From JBIOHJ01 sp044448905 (GTDB taxonomy: Bacteria; Bacteroidota; Bacteroidia; AKYH767-A; OLB10), in NCBI GenBank assembly GCA_044448905.1, contig JBIOHJ010000114.1:1-10922 (forward strand): a DNA stretch of 10,922 nucleotides, given 5' to 3'. Below, piece by piece: positions 1-7,117 of the stretch (position 1 is its first letter; every line of letters starts with the position of its first letter). Position numbers and translations under genes: made by a program. The notes under the pieces were generated by a model, which was not told the DNA's origin, made no database searches, and saw nothing but the letters and a program-made list of their open reading frames with translations.

Positions 1-584
1 AAATACAACATAACAAAAAAGACAGGTGTCAGAAATCCCATCAAACCCACAATCCAATCACGCCATGAAAAAGGGCGAAGAATAATTAACCCGATTGCAT
101 AAATCAGTAAAAAAATAATAGCCGGAAAATAAAACAAAGTGATTACTGAAAGCAGCACACAAATATCAAAATCAAGAGTAAGTGGAGTTTCGTTTTTATA
201 AAGCCTGAAAATTTTATCCAGAATAAAAATCAAAATCGAATTAACAATTAGTATGGGGTGAAATGAAATGAATTGTGGAATAGAGCCACTGAGTAAAATA
301 AAAAACAATCCCGGCAATAATGAACCTTTGTATAACACTTCATGCCTGTTTGCAATATTGTTCAGATGAATGGCTTGCAGAATGGTTAATGTTAAGGCTG
401 ATAAAAAGTAAATCCAGGTAATGTCAGGTTTTATTGTTTTTAAAAGAAAAAAATAAAAAGGCATGGCATTTTCTGTGTGAACCGTAAAGCCTGACCCATA
501 TCCTGACATCCATATGACAACGGCAGTTAAAGCCAGCATAATATATGCAAGCGGTTGCTGCGATTTGAAAAATTTAATGACCAT
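1..584 (-). CDS. DUF6427-like multi-spanning membrane protein (3' end outside window)
   Basis: The reading frame is open without a stop from an ATG at 582-584 to the window edge, giving the first 194 residues. The protein is very hydrophobic. Likely membrane segments lie near residues 13-28, 56-72, 88-104, 109-125, 140-170 and 176-194, so it is an integral inner-membrane protein. Short polar loops hold the pattern RPFSWRDW (about 170-177) followed by a Gly/Pro-containing helix, which resembles the Bacteroidota DUF6427 family as I remember it. That family has no established function. The gene is divergent from the small membrane protein at 682, and purD follows on the other side, an arrangement I recall from other Bacteroidota; the grouping supports the family call. 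A near-consensus -7 element (TAATTTTC, minus strand, 597-604) ends 12 nt before the ATG. The C-terminus is missing, so the total length is unknown. The coding call is firm and the family name moderate. Confidence 0.8.
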   Translation of the reverse strand, partial: MVIKFFKSQQPLAYIMLALTAVVIWMSGYGSGFTVHTENAMPFYFFLLKTIKPDITWIYFLSALTLTILQAIHLNNIANRHEVLYKGSLLPGLFFILLSGSIPQFISFHPILIVNSILIFILDKIFRLYKNETPLTLDFDICVLLSVITLFYFPAIIFLLIYAIGLIILRPFSWRDWIVGLMGFLTPVFFVMLY

Positions 585-652
585 TATTCGTCAAGTGAAA
601 ATTAACCCGTTAAAGATGGGAAAAAAGAAAATTGGTTCAGAATATTTTTTGT

Positions 653-660
653 TACTTTTG
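653..660 (+). promoter_or_regulatory. Bacteroidota-type -7 element for the small membrane protein gene
   Basis: TACTTTTG matches TAnnTTTG exactly. A TTG at 632-634 lies 18 nt upstream, close to the spacing expected for the -33 box. The predicted transcript starts a few bases past 660, giving a leader of roughly 15-20 nt before the ATG at 682. No Shine-Dalgarno-like sequence is seen, which is normal in this phylum. Confidence 0.6.
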
Positions 661-681
661 CGCGATTAAAATTAAAAATCT

Positions 682-867
682 ATGGATGCAGTCTGGTACG
701 GAATAGCCGCCTTCTTTGAATTCATTTTTAAAATCATTAAGCCTATCGGCATGTCAATCGATATGTTGTTTTTTGCGATTGGAGTTGTGGGATCGGCTTA
801 CTGGCTTTGGTACACTGTTTATGTAAAAAAAGGCGGGAAGAATTTTATGTCGAATACAGGGAAGTAA
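682..867 (+). CDS. Small single-span membrane protein, DUF6341-like (61 aa)
   Basis: This 61-residue protein begins with an aromatic, amphipathic stretch (about residues 1-20, rich in Phe, Trp and Tyr). A clear transmembrane helix follows at about 26-47 (MLFFAIGVVGSAYWLWYTVY), then a short basic tail (KKGGK). Its length, the N-terminal Phe-rich helix followed by a 'KPIG/KPL'-like turn, and the Trp/Tyr-rich membrane segment resemble the flavobacterial DUF6341 family, which has no known function. It is divergent from the DUF6427-like gene and convergent with purD, the neighbourhood in which I recall DUF6341 genes. An exact -7 element lies just upstream and a hairpin terminator just downstream, so it is probably a single-gene transcript. 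The ATG at 682 is the only sensible start. The coding call rests on promoter, terminator and hydrophobic pattern; the family assignment is from memory. Confidence 0.8.
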   Translation: MDAVWYGIAAFFEFIFKIIKPIGMSIDMLFFAIGVVGSAYWLWYTVYVKKGGKNFMSNTGK

Positions 868-882
868 AGTGTCCTGCCTAAA

Positions 883-902
883 TCCTCCCCCAAAAAGGAG
901 GA
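883..902. terminator. Bidirectional hairpin terminator between convergent genes
   Basis: TCCTCC (883-888) pairs with GGAGGA (897-902) around an 8-nt loop, CCCAAAAA. It fills most of the 36-bp gap between the convergent small membrane protein gene and purD. The right arm is only one base from the purD stop. No long T-tract follows on either strand, so termination in both directions is inferred from position and stem. Confidence 0.55.
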
Positions 903-903
903 C

Positions 904-2193
904 TTAAACTAAAGAATTTACTTTCTGTAAATCTTTTCCAATGTCTTTTCTGAAATGTTTGTTTTCGAAATTTATTTTTTCAATTGTGCGATAAGATTTT
1001 TCAAGCGCTTCTTCAAGCGAATTACCATAAGAAGTAACAGCCATTACCCTTCCTCCCGCACTAATTATTTCACCATCCTGCAATTTTGTTCCGGCATGAA
1101 ATACCATGCTGTCAGTTACATTTTCTAAAACGGTAATGATTTTCCCCTGTTCATATTTTCCTGGATATCCTTTTGAGACAAGCATAACAGTTGCTGCTGT
1201 TCTTGTATCAATTTCAATTTCAATTTTATTCAGTTCTCCTTTTACAATAGCCAAAAACAATTCCACCAAATCATTTTTTATTCTTGGAACCACCACTTCG
1301 GTTTCAGGATCCCCCATGCGGCAGTTATATTCTATAACATAGGGTTCATCGCCTACTTTCATTAAACCAACAAAAATAAATCCTTTGTAAACTATGTTTT
1401 CCTTTTGCAAACCTTCTATGGTTGGTTTGATAATTTTGTTTTCAACTTTCTCAAGAAAGTCTTTGTTGGCGAAAGGAACAGGTGAAACCGCACCCATACC
1501 TCCTGTGTTTAACCCCGTATCATTTTCGCCAATGCGTTTGTAATCTTTTCCTTCGGGTAAAATTTTGTAATTTATTCCATCGGTTAAAACAAAAACAGAA
1601 AGTTCAATTCCCTTTAGAAATTCTTCAATCACAACTTTTAAAGATGCGTTTCCGAATTTGCCTGAAAGCATTTCAGTGAGTTCTTTTTTTGCCTCTTCCA
1701 ATGTTTGCGGAATTACCACCCCTTTCCCCGCTGCCAATCCATCAGCCTTTAACACATAAGGCGGATTCAATGTTTCGAGAAATTTTAATCCGTCACTTAA
1801 AGTTTCCTTCGTAAATGTTTGATAACGGGCAGTTGGAATGTGATGTCGTATCATAAACTGTTTTGAAAAATCTTTACTTCCTTCTAATTGCGCACCGGTT
1901 TTTGAGGGTCCGATTACAGGAATGGATTTTAATTTTTCATCAGCAAGAAAAAAATCATACACCCCCTTCACCAGCGGGTCTTCGGGACCCACCATTACCA
2001 TCTCAATTTTATTTTCCAAAACAAATTTTTTGATGGCTTCAAAATCGGTCGCTGAAATTGAAACATTAGTTCCGCATAGTGAAGTCCCTGCATTGCCGGG
2101 AGCTATAAAAAGTTTTGTGAAATGTTTGCTTTGTGAAATTTTCCATGCGAAGGCGTGTTCTCTGCCACCGGAACCTAAAAGTAAAATGTTCAT
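904..2193 (-). CDS. purD: Phosphoribosylamine--glycine ligase (GAR synthetase)
   Basis: PurD catalyses the second step of purine synthesis: ATP, glycine and 5-phosphoribosylamine give GAR, in the cytoplasm. The protein is 429 residues, the usual length for the family. It opens with MNILLLGSGGREHAF, the hallmark N-terminus with the phosphate-binding GSGGREHA loop. VGPEDPLV lies near 68-75. The ATP-grasp core shows VLKADGLAAGKGVV (147-160), EEFLKGIELSVF (190-201) and NTGGMGA (229-235). The metal-binding EYNCRMGDPETE lies at about 288-299, and the C-terminal domain ends with HFRKDIG. No key residue is missing. The frame can be extended four codons to a TTG at 2205, but the ATG at 2193 fits the family exactly and is preferred. 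It lies 19 nt after the stop of the carboxyltransferase gene and has no obvious promoter of its own, so the two are probably co-transcribed. Confidence 0.98.
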   Translation of the reverse strand: MNILLLGSGGREHAFAWKISQSKHFTKLFIAPGNAGTSLCGTNVSISATDFEAIKKFVLENKIEMVMVGPEDPLVKGVYDFFLADEKLKSIPVIGPSKTGAQLEGSKDFSKQFMIRHHIPTARYQTFTKETLSDGLKFLETLNPPYVLKADGLAAGKGVVIPQTLEEAKKELTEMLSGKFGNASLKVVIEEFLKGIELSVFVLTDGINYKILPEGKDYKRIGENDTGLNTGGMGAVSPVPFANKDFLEKVENKIIKPTIEGLQKENIVYKGFIFVGLMKVGDEPYVIEYNCRMGDPETEVVVPRIKNDLVELFLAIVKGELNKIEIEIDTRTAATVMLVSKGYPGKYEQGKIITVLENVTDSMVFHAGTKLQDGEIISAGGRVMAVTSYGNSLEEALEKSYRTIEKINFENKHFRKDIGKDLQKVNSLV

Positions 2194-2212
2194 TTCAACT
2201 AACAATTAAAAT

Positions 2213-3754
2213 TCACAGCGGAATATTCCCATGTTTCTTCTTAGGCAACTTGGCAACTTTATTTTCGAGCATTTTAAATGCTTTTATTAATTTGATGCGG
2301 GTTTCCTCCGGCCGGATAACTTCATCAATGTAACCGCGTTCGGCTGCTTTGTATGGGTTGGCAAACAAATCGGTGTATTCTTTTTCTTTTTCTTTTAATT
2401 TTTCTTCGGGATTTCTTGCTTCTGAAATTTCTTTTTTGAAAATAATTTCAGCGGCACCTTTTGAACCCATCACGGCAATTTCGGCTGTGGGCCATGCATA
2501 ATTCATATCTGCTCCAATATGTTTCGAGTTCATCACATCATACGCACCGCCATACGCTTTGCGTGTAATTACAGTTACGCGAGGAACCGTTGCTTCGCTG
2601 AATGCAAATAAAAGTTTTGCCCCGTTAATAATAATTCCGTTCCACTCCTGATCGGTGCCGGGAAGAAATCCGGGAACATCTTCGAAAACTAAAAGAGGAA
2701 TATTAAAACAATCGCAAAAGCGAACAAACCGCGCAGCTTTTGTTGATGCATGAATATCTAAAACTCCGGCAAGATGTGCAGGCTGGTTGGCAACAATGCC
2801 GATACTTCTTCCCGCAAGTCTTGCGAATCCAACCACAATATTCTCAGCAAAATTTCTATGCACTTCTAAAAAACTTCCCGCATCAATTACTTCCTGAATA
2901 ATCTCACGCATATCATACGGTGTGTTCGGGTTGGATGGGATGGCATCATTAAGTTTAGTTTTGATTTCATTTCCTGAACTATAATCGAGCAACGGGACAT
3001 CGTCTTCACAGTTTTCAGGAATATAACTGAGCAACTTTCTAATGGTGTTGATGCATTCAACTTCATTGGGGCATGAAAAATGTGTTACGCCTGATTTGGT
3101 TGAATGAGTAGAAGCCCCACCGAGCTCTTCTGATGAAACTTCTTCATGCGTTACAGTTTTCACCACATTAGGTCCGGTAACAAACATGTACGAAGTATTT
3201 TCAACCATTAGAATAAAATCGGTAATGGCAGGTGAATACACAGCGCCCCCGGCACACGGTCCCATTATTGCGCTGATTTGCGGAATGACTCCTGATGCCA
3301 ATGTATTTCGGTAAAAAATATCAGCATACCCTCCAAGCGAAACCACCCCTTCCTGGATTCGCGCACCGCCCGAATCGTTCAACCCGATAACAGGTGCTCC
3401 GTTTTGCATGGCGAGATCCATGATGCGACAAATTTTTTCGGCATGAGTTTCGGAAAGCGAACCGCCAAACACAGTAAAATCCTGCGAGTAAACATAAACC
3501 AATCGTCCGTTAACTGTTCCGTACCCTGTTACCACTCCATCACCCGAATATTTTTCGTTCTCCAAGCCAAAATCGGTTGAACGGTGTGTCACCATCATTC
3601 CTATTTCTTCAAAAGAATTTTCATCAAGCAAAAAATGTAACCTCTCACGTGCGGTGAGCTTTCCTTTTTTGTGCTGCGCTTCGATGCGTTTTTCTCCGCC
3701 ACCAAGTTCGGCTTGTTTTATTTTTTGTTCGAGGTCTTTAAATTTTTGGTTCAT
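2213..3754 (-). CDS. pccB: Acyl-CoA (probably propionyl-CoA) carboxylase, carboxyltransferase beta subunit
   Basis: This 513-residue protein has both crotonase-fold carboxyltransferase halves (Carboxyl_trans family). Such subunits move a carboxyl group from carboxybiotin to acyl-CoA. The N-terminal half shows GKLTARER (31-38), FTVFGGSLSETHAEKI (93-108), the oxyanion segment NDSGGARIQEGV (126-137) and GPCAGGAVYSPAITDF (165-180). The C-terminal half shows NQPAHLAGVLD (323-333), FEDVPGFLPGTDQE (357-370) and AYGGAYDVMNSKH (400-412). Asp406 in GGAYDVM sits where, in actinobacterial enzymes, Asp favours propionyl-CoA and Ile acetyl-CoA, so propionyl-CoA is the better guess. The alternative is the alpha subunit of methylmalonyl-CoA decarboxylase, which shares this fold. 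The biotin carboxylase and biotin-carrier subunits are not in the window. The ATG at 3754 fits the family start. Only an imperfect -7 element (TACTTTTA, minus strand) is seen, five bases before the ATG. The gene leads a likely two-gene transcript with purD. Confidence 0.93.
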   Translation of the reverse strand: MNQKFKDLEQKIKQAELGGGEKRIEAQHKKGKLTARERLHFLLDENSFEEIGMMVTHRSTDFGLENEKYSGDGVVTGYGTVNGRLVYVYSQDFTVFGGSLSETHAEKICRIMDLAMQNGAPVIGLNDSGGARIQEGVVSLGGYADIFYRNTLASGVIPQISAIMGPCAGGAVYSPAITDFILMVENTSYMFVTGPNVVKTVTHEEVSSEELGGASTHSTKSGVTHFSCPNEVECINTIRKLLSYIPENCEDDVPLLDYSSGNEIKTKLNDAIPSNPNTPYDMREIIQEVIDAGSFLEVHRNFAENIVVGFARLAGRSIGIVANQPAHLAGVLDIHASTKAARFVRFCDCFNIPLLVFEDVPGFLPGTDQEWNGIIINGAKLLFAFSEATVPRVTVITRKAYGGAYDVMNSKHIGADMNYAWPTAEIAVMGSKGAAEIIFKKEISEARNPEEKLKEKEKEYTDLFANPYKAAERGYIDEVIRPEETRIKLIKAFKMLENKVAKLPKKKHGNIPL

Positions 3755-3800
3755 GGAGGTAAAAGTAGAAAAAAGTTCTAGGTGTAAAGTTAATAAACCT

Positions 3801-3822
3801 AAAAACCAAGCCCGAACCTTGA
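3801..3822 (-). terminator. Weak Rho-independent terminator after the sigma-factor operon
   Basis: On the minus strand, UCAAG (3822-3818) pairs with CUUGG (3810-3806), one pair being G-U, around a 7-nt GC-rich loop. It is followed directly by five T residues (3805-3801). It starts eight bases beyond the stop of the head-GIN gene and lies before the carboxyltransferase gene, which suits the end of the upstream operon. The stem is short, so efficiency is uncertain. Confidence 0.4.
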
Positions 3823-3830
3823 ATCTTGTT

Positions 3831-5279
3831 CTACCAGTTCAACAGAGCTAGTCCAAAAGTGAAAGGATGCATTTCGGGTCCCTGGTTGAATTTAAATAAC
3901 GTTGCCAATCCATAGCTTACAAAAGCAGTGTACCCGCGATACCCGATTCGCAATGTTGCATCGTACCGGAAAGGGTTTAAATTAAAATCATCATACGTTT
4001 TTACTTTGCGTGTTTTATCGTTTACTTCATACTTCTGTTTGGTATGCGAATCAATCCTGTAACCTAAAATAATTCCTGTTCCAACGTGAAAAGATTTTTT
4101 TTCGTATTCGTTAGTATTGAATTCGAACAACAGCGGAAGCGTTACATAACTAACGGTGAGTTTGTTTTTGCTGTAATCAATCGTATCATAATAAGCTGAG
4201 AGTTCAGAGGCGTTTGGAATCAGTGTGCGGTCACCGGTAAACTTCCAGTTATTCCATGAAACCCCCAGCCCGGTTAAAAATGCAAGGTGATAATCTAGAA
4301 TGTTTGTCTTATAATCAAAAAAATTAAGGTTTACGGCAACCGATTTTCCGGTATTCAATTCTAAATATTCATACCCTTCGGGAAGATTGGCAGAAAATCC
4401 TTGCATTGAATAGTTATTAAATCCCAATTCAAAGCCACCCCAGTGTCCCGTTACTTTACCTCCCCTATGATAATGAATAGTTGTTGATTCATTATCGTGC
4501 CCGGGATCAATATCAATATGAAAATTGTCATCATCTTTATCATCGTCACCAATTATGATAATTTTTTTATCACCAACATTTACCGTGGTAGTATCCTTAC
4601 CTGATTTTGTTTTCTCATCATCTGATGTCATACCGATCTTACCAATACCTGAAATACTTTTTGAAATTCGAGCCGGCTCGTTAATATATTTTACAGAGCC
4701 AACCCCGCTTACTTCGACATTCAAATCATCTTTAACATCTAAATAAATTTTCCCGGCACCGCTTATTGAAATATCGCTTTTACTCACCTGTAACTTTTCG
4801 GCTTCTACTTTTCCGGCTCCTGAAATTGTTGCGTCCAGTTCGTTTGCCGATCCTGATAATTCAATGTTTCCTTTTCCGCTTATAATTGTATTTATTTTTT
4901 CGGCTTTAACCGGCATTTCTATTTTGCCCAATCCTGAGATTATAAGCTTAAGGTTTCTTGTATCAATTGTATTTTCGGCTTCTACTGATCCGTTTCCAGA
5001 AATTTCAACTTCTTCAAGGTTTTTAACCGTAACATGCGCTTCACCGTTTTCGCGGCTGTGAAATTTGAGCGTGCCATTTTGAATTTGTATTGTTGATTCG
5101 GAATCATTTTCCTTATCAATGCTTGCTGAGCAAACTGTTCCCTGCGTTAAAATAATTTTTCCGCGATGGGGGATGGATATTTTTGTAAATGCTGCAGTAC
5201 TGTCCTGTGCATTTGTGTTTTGAGACAACAATGCGGCAGTGGTAACAATTAAAAATGATTTTATTGATTTGGCTTTCAT
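3831..5279 (-). CDS. Head-GIN (DUF2807) domain protein with C-terminal outer-membrane beta-barrel
   Basis: This 482-residue exported protein has three parts. A signal peptide covers about residues 1-24 (Lys-rich start, hydrophobic core, NTNAQ). The DUF2807 'head GIN' region (about 30-215) contains seven ISG-x-G motifs, starting near 93, 114, 133, 152, 172, 190 and 209. Their 18-21-residue period fits coils of a beta-solenoid. After a polar, very acidic linker (about 217-265, including GDDDKDDD) comes a region rich in alternating aromatic/hydrophobic strands (about 275-482), ending in LALLNW. It resembles the OMP_b-brl_2-type outer-membrane barrels. The likely location is the outer membrane, with the GIN region outside the barrel; which side it faces is not known. 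The family is annotated as putative adhesin but has no proven activity. The gene lies 63 nt after the anti-sigma-like gene on the same strand, with no clear promoter between, so it is probably controlled by that sigma factor. The ATG at 5279 gives a proper signal peptide. Confidence 0.9.
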   Translation of the reverse strand: MKAKSIKSFLIVTTAALLSQNTNAQDSTAAFTKISIPHRGKIILTQGTVCSASIDKENDSESTIQIQNGTLKFHSRENGEAHVTVKNLEEVEISGNGSVEAENTIDTRNLKLIISGLGKIEMPVKAEKINTIISGKGNIELSGSANELDATISGAGKVEAEKLQVSKSDISISGAGKIYLDVKDDLNVEVSGVGSVKYINEPARISKSISGIGKIGMTSDDEKTKSGKDTTTVNVGDKKIIIIGDDDKDDDNFHIDIDPGHDNESTTIHYHRGGKVTGHWGGFELGFNNYSMQGFSANLPEGYEYLELNTGKSVAVNLNFFDYKTNILDYHLAFLTGLGVSWNNWKFTGDRTLIPNASELSAYYDTIDYSKNKLTVSYVTLPLLFEFNTNEYEKKSFHVGTGIILGYRIDSHTKQKYEVNDKTRKVKTYDDFNLNPFRYDATLRIGYRGYTAFVSYGLATLFKFNQGPEMHPFTFGLALLNW

Positions 5280-5342
5280 GGAATATTGCTGTTTATAATT
5301 GTGACGAAAAGTCCTATGCGTATGTTACTGCCTTGGATAAAA

Positions 5343-6494
5343 TTATTTATCGTCAGCTTTTCCGAATTTCAGATTGCCCGATTCAAAACGGTAGGCAACC
5401 AGTTCACCATCGTTGTTGTAATTTTTCTTTAGTGTAACATCGTTGTTGCTCACTTTGCTTAATCCCCAGGCAAGTGCATTTAAAACAGGAGTGTTTTCCT
5501 TCACAGCGGGTTTAGCAGCCTCGGCAGGTAAAGTTGAAGAGGAAAAAACGGGTTTATTCAAATCTTCATCAGTAAATGAAGAATCGGGATTAGAAACTTT
5601 ATCAAGGAATGCTTCAAACTCTTTTGAATTGTATTGTGATGGATTTTTTTCGATTTGCTCGGCTAATTTTTGTTTCATTAAAGCGGGATCAACAAATTTC
5701 ATTTCGGGTTGCCGATTTTCACTTACAGGCATTTCGAATATTTCTTCAGGAATATTCTTTTCCACGGATGGATTGCTGCCCGATGTATCAACTTTATTAT
5801 TTGTTGCAAGCAGTTCGTGTTGAATTTGTTTTACTGTTTCACGCTTTATAGGTTTTTGTACTACATCAACTTTATTCAAAGCCTCTTGCGTTTCGTTTTG
5901 TTTTGCAGTGTTTATTGTTTCAATACCTGCTTTATTTTTCTGAACAGGTGCTGTCTCTTTTTTTGTTTCATTATTTGCCTGTATGATTTGAGTGCCGGCA
6001 TCTTTATTCAAAAAATAAAAACCAATGAGCAAAACAATGCAGGCTGCGACTGCAACCGAAATATAATATACACGCTTTTTGCTTTCGGCAATCGGAATTG
6101 CTTTCTTAAGTAATGATTTATTTTCGAAAACTATATTTTTATCAGGCGAAAGCCTGGTCAGTTCAAAAAGTTTTTCATCTTTTTTAAATTGAGGGTGCGA
6201 AAAAAGAAATTTATTCAGCTCATGCAATTCTTCTTTATTTAAATCGCCTTCGAGCTTTGCAACTAAATATTGCTGTATATTTTCTTCGGTAACTATTTCT
6301 TTCTTCAAGATGCTTTTATCCGGAAACCGAATATCCGATTCGGGTAACTTCACCAAATCAAAATTCTTGAACTCGCTTTTCAGCTCGGGATGTTGTTCAA
6401 GAAACAAAAACAATTCAGCCTGCATTTCGGCTGAAAGATTTCCTTCATAAAAATCGAGGAAATAAATTTCGTAATTGCTTTTGTTAATTTCCAT
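5343..6494 (-). CDS. Membrane anti-sigma-like factor with duplicated N-terminal domain
   Basis: This 383-residue protein follows the ECF sigma factor gene by 6 nt. That is the usual place for an anti-sigma factor, which holds its sigma at the inner membrane until a signal arrives. A single membrane helix lies at about 142-162 (YYISVAVAACIVLLIGFYFL). The cytoplasmic part contains two similar ~60-residue units, about 8-66 and 73-131. Both begin Y-x(3-4)-[LF]-x-EG-[ND]-L, continue with F-L-x(3)-HP-x-[LF]-K, and end [NK]-[SK]-[IL]-LKK. The outer part (163-383) is low-complexity and Lys/Glu/Asn-rich, then has a conserved-looking tail (LAWGLSKV near 341-348; YRFESGNLKFGK near 368-379). No HxxxCxxC zinc motif is visible, so it is not a classic ZAS protein. 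The ATG at 6494 is well placed for coupling with the sigma gene. The role is inferred from gene order and topology; sequence identity to a named family is not established. Confidence 0.85.
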   Translation of the reverse strand: MEINKSNYEIYFLDFYEGNLSAEMQAELFLFLEQHPELKSEFKNFDLVKLPESDIRFPDKSILKKEIVTEENIQQYLVAKLEGDLNKEELHELNKFLFSHPQFKKDEKLFELTRLSPDKNIVFENKSLLKKAIPIAESKKRVYYISVAVAACIVLLIGFYFLNKDAGTQIIQANNETKKETAPVQKNKAGIETINTAKQNETQEALNKVDVVQKPIKRETVKQIQHELLATNNKVDTSGSNPSVEKNIPEEIFEMPVSENRQPEMKFVDPALMKQKLAEQIEKNPSQYNSKEFEAFLDKVSNPDSSFTDEDLNKPVFSSSTLPAEAAKPAVKENTPVLNALAWGLSKVSNNDVTLKKNYNNDGELVAYRFESGNLKFGKADDK

Positions 6495-6500
6495 TTGTGT

Positions 6501-6986
6501 TTAAACCAGGTTGCTGATACTCCCGATATATTCTTTCAGAAATACGCGGGCACGATAAATGTAAACTTTTACCTGCGATTCGTTGAGCCCGGTTATTTCT
6601 CCAATTTCTTCATAGCTATACCCTTCATAATCGCGAAGGGTGATAACAGAACGCTGTATTTCGGGTAACTTTTTCAGTCCTTCGCGCAGGATTTCTTTTG
6701 CATCCGAATATTGTTCGCTGTGCGAATGGGTATTAAAATCCACCTCATCAAACGATGCTTTCTTTTTATCGCGCCTTATTTTATCAATCATGGTACGGTA
6801 AGCCGTGGTGAAGATGTAGGACTTTGCTTTTTCATAACTCACATTCTGATGCGTGAGCCAGAATTTTTCATACGTATCCTGCACAATGTCTTTGGCATCG
6901 TCCTTATCCCTGCAATTATGCAGGATAAAACGGTATGCGCCATCCGAATATAAATCAACACACTTATTATACTCTGCAGTTGTCAC
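6501..6986 (-). CDS. ECF-type RNA polymerase sigma-70 family factor
   Basis: This is a small sigma factor of 161 residues, the usual ECF size, that directs RNA polymerase to a limited set of promoters. Region 2 spans about 5-75 and includes YRFILHNCRDKDDAKDIVQD and YIFTTAYRTMIDKIRRDK. Region 4 (about 100-153) has the helix-turn-helix pattern LPEIQRSVITLRDYEGYSYEEIGEITGLNESQVKVYIYRAR, split here as LPEIQRSVITLRDYEGYSY and EEIGEITGLNESQVKVYIYR. There is no region 3 and no long C-terminal extension. The frame runs on to a TTG at 7052, but the GTG at 6986 (product M/V-TTAEYNKCVDLYSD) matches the N-terminus usual in Bacteroidota sigma factors. A perfect -7 element at 7010-7017 would put the transcript start inside the longer version, which also argues for 6986. 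It is the first gene of an operon with the anti-sigma-like and head-GIN genes, and may regulate itself. Confidence 0.93.
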   Translation of the reverse strand: MTTAEYNKCVDLYSDGAYRFILHNCRDKDDAKDIVQDTYEKFWLTHQNVSYEKAKSYIFTTAYRTMIDKIRRDKKKASFDEVDFNTHSHSEQYSDAKEILREGLKKLPEIQRSVITLRDYEGYSYEEIGEITGLNESQVKVYIYRARVFLKEYIGSISNLV

Positions 6987-7009
6987 GTAAAAAGAATGTA
7001 TTTTTTGAT

Positions 7010-7017
7010 CAAAATTA
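7010..7017 (-). promoter_or_regulatory. -7 element of the sigma-factor operon promoter
   Basis: On the minus strand this reads TAATTTTG, an exact TAnnTTTG match. Transcription should begin a few bases downstream, near 7005, leaving a leader of about 20 nt before the GTG at 6986. No good TTG -33 box is seen at 17-20 nt upstream, so the promoter may be weak, activated, or partly read by an ECF sigma. Confidence 0.5.
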
Positions 7018-7087
7018 AGCTTTCTGGAGGTGGGACGATTTAGTGAAGGCAAATGTTACAAGTAGATATTGGTATTATAAAATAATT

Positions 7088-7095
7088 TATCTTTA
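7088..7095 (+). promoter_or_regulatory. Possible -7 element of the T9SS cargo gene
   Basis: TATCTTTA differs from TAnnTTTG at one position. A TTG at 7069-7071 lies 16 nt upstream, slightly short for a -33 box. If used, transcription starts near 7100, downstream of the GTG at 7043. Translation would then begin at the TTG at 7118. Confidence 0.35.
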
Positions 7096-7117
7096 TGGTC
7101 ATAAAATTAAATACGTA

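Noticed and set aside
2194..2205. Four-codon N-terminal extension of purD to a TTG.
   Set aside because: The ATG at 2193 gives the conserved MNILLLGSGGREHA start at position 1 and the normal family length.
3831..5279. Classical type V autotransporter adhesin.
   Set aside because: The family label says 'putative auto-transporter adhesin', but the C-terminal region looks like a small OMP_b-brl_2-type barrel and no autotransporter translocator signature is seen.
5709..6113. 134-codon plus-strand open frame opposite the anti-sigma-like gene.
   Set aside because: Its Phe/Cys/Tyr-rich product is typical of the antisense of an AT-rich Lys/Glu/Asn-rich gene. The minus-strand frame has operon context, a membrane helix and an internal domain duplication.
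7026..7033. GGAGGTGG as a Shine-Dalgarno site for a GTG start at 7043.
   Set aside because: The spacing to the GTG is about 12 nt, Bacteroidota rarely depend on this signal, and the resulting N-terminus would precede a normal signal peptide by 25 residues.
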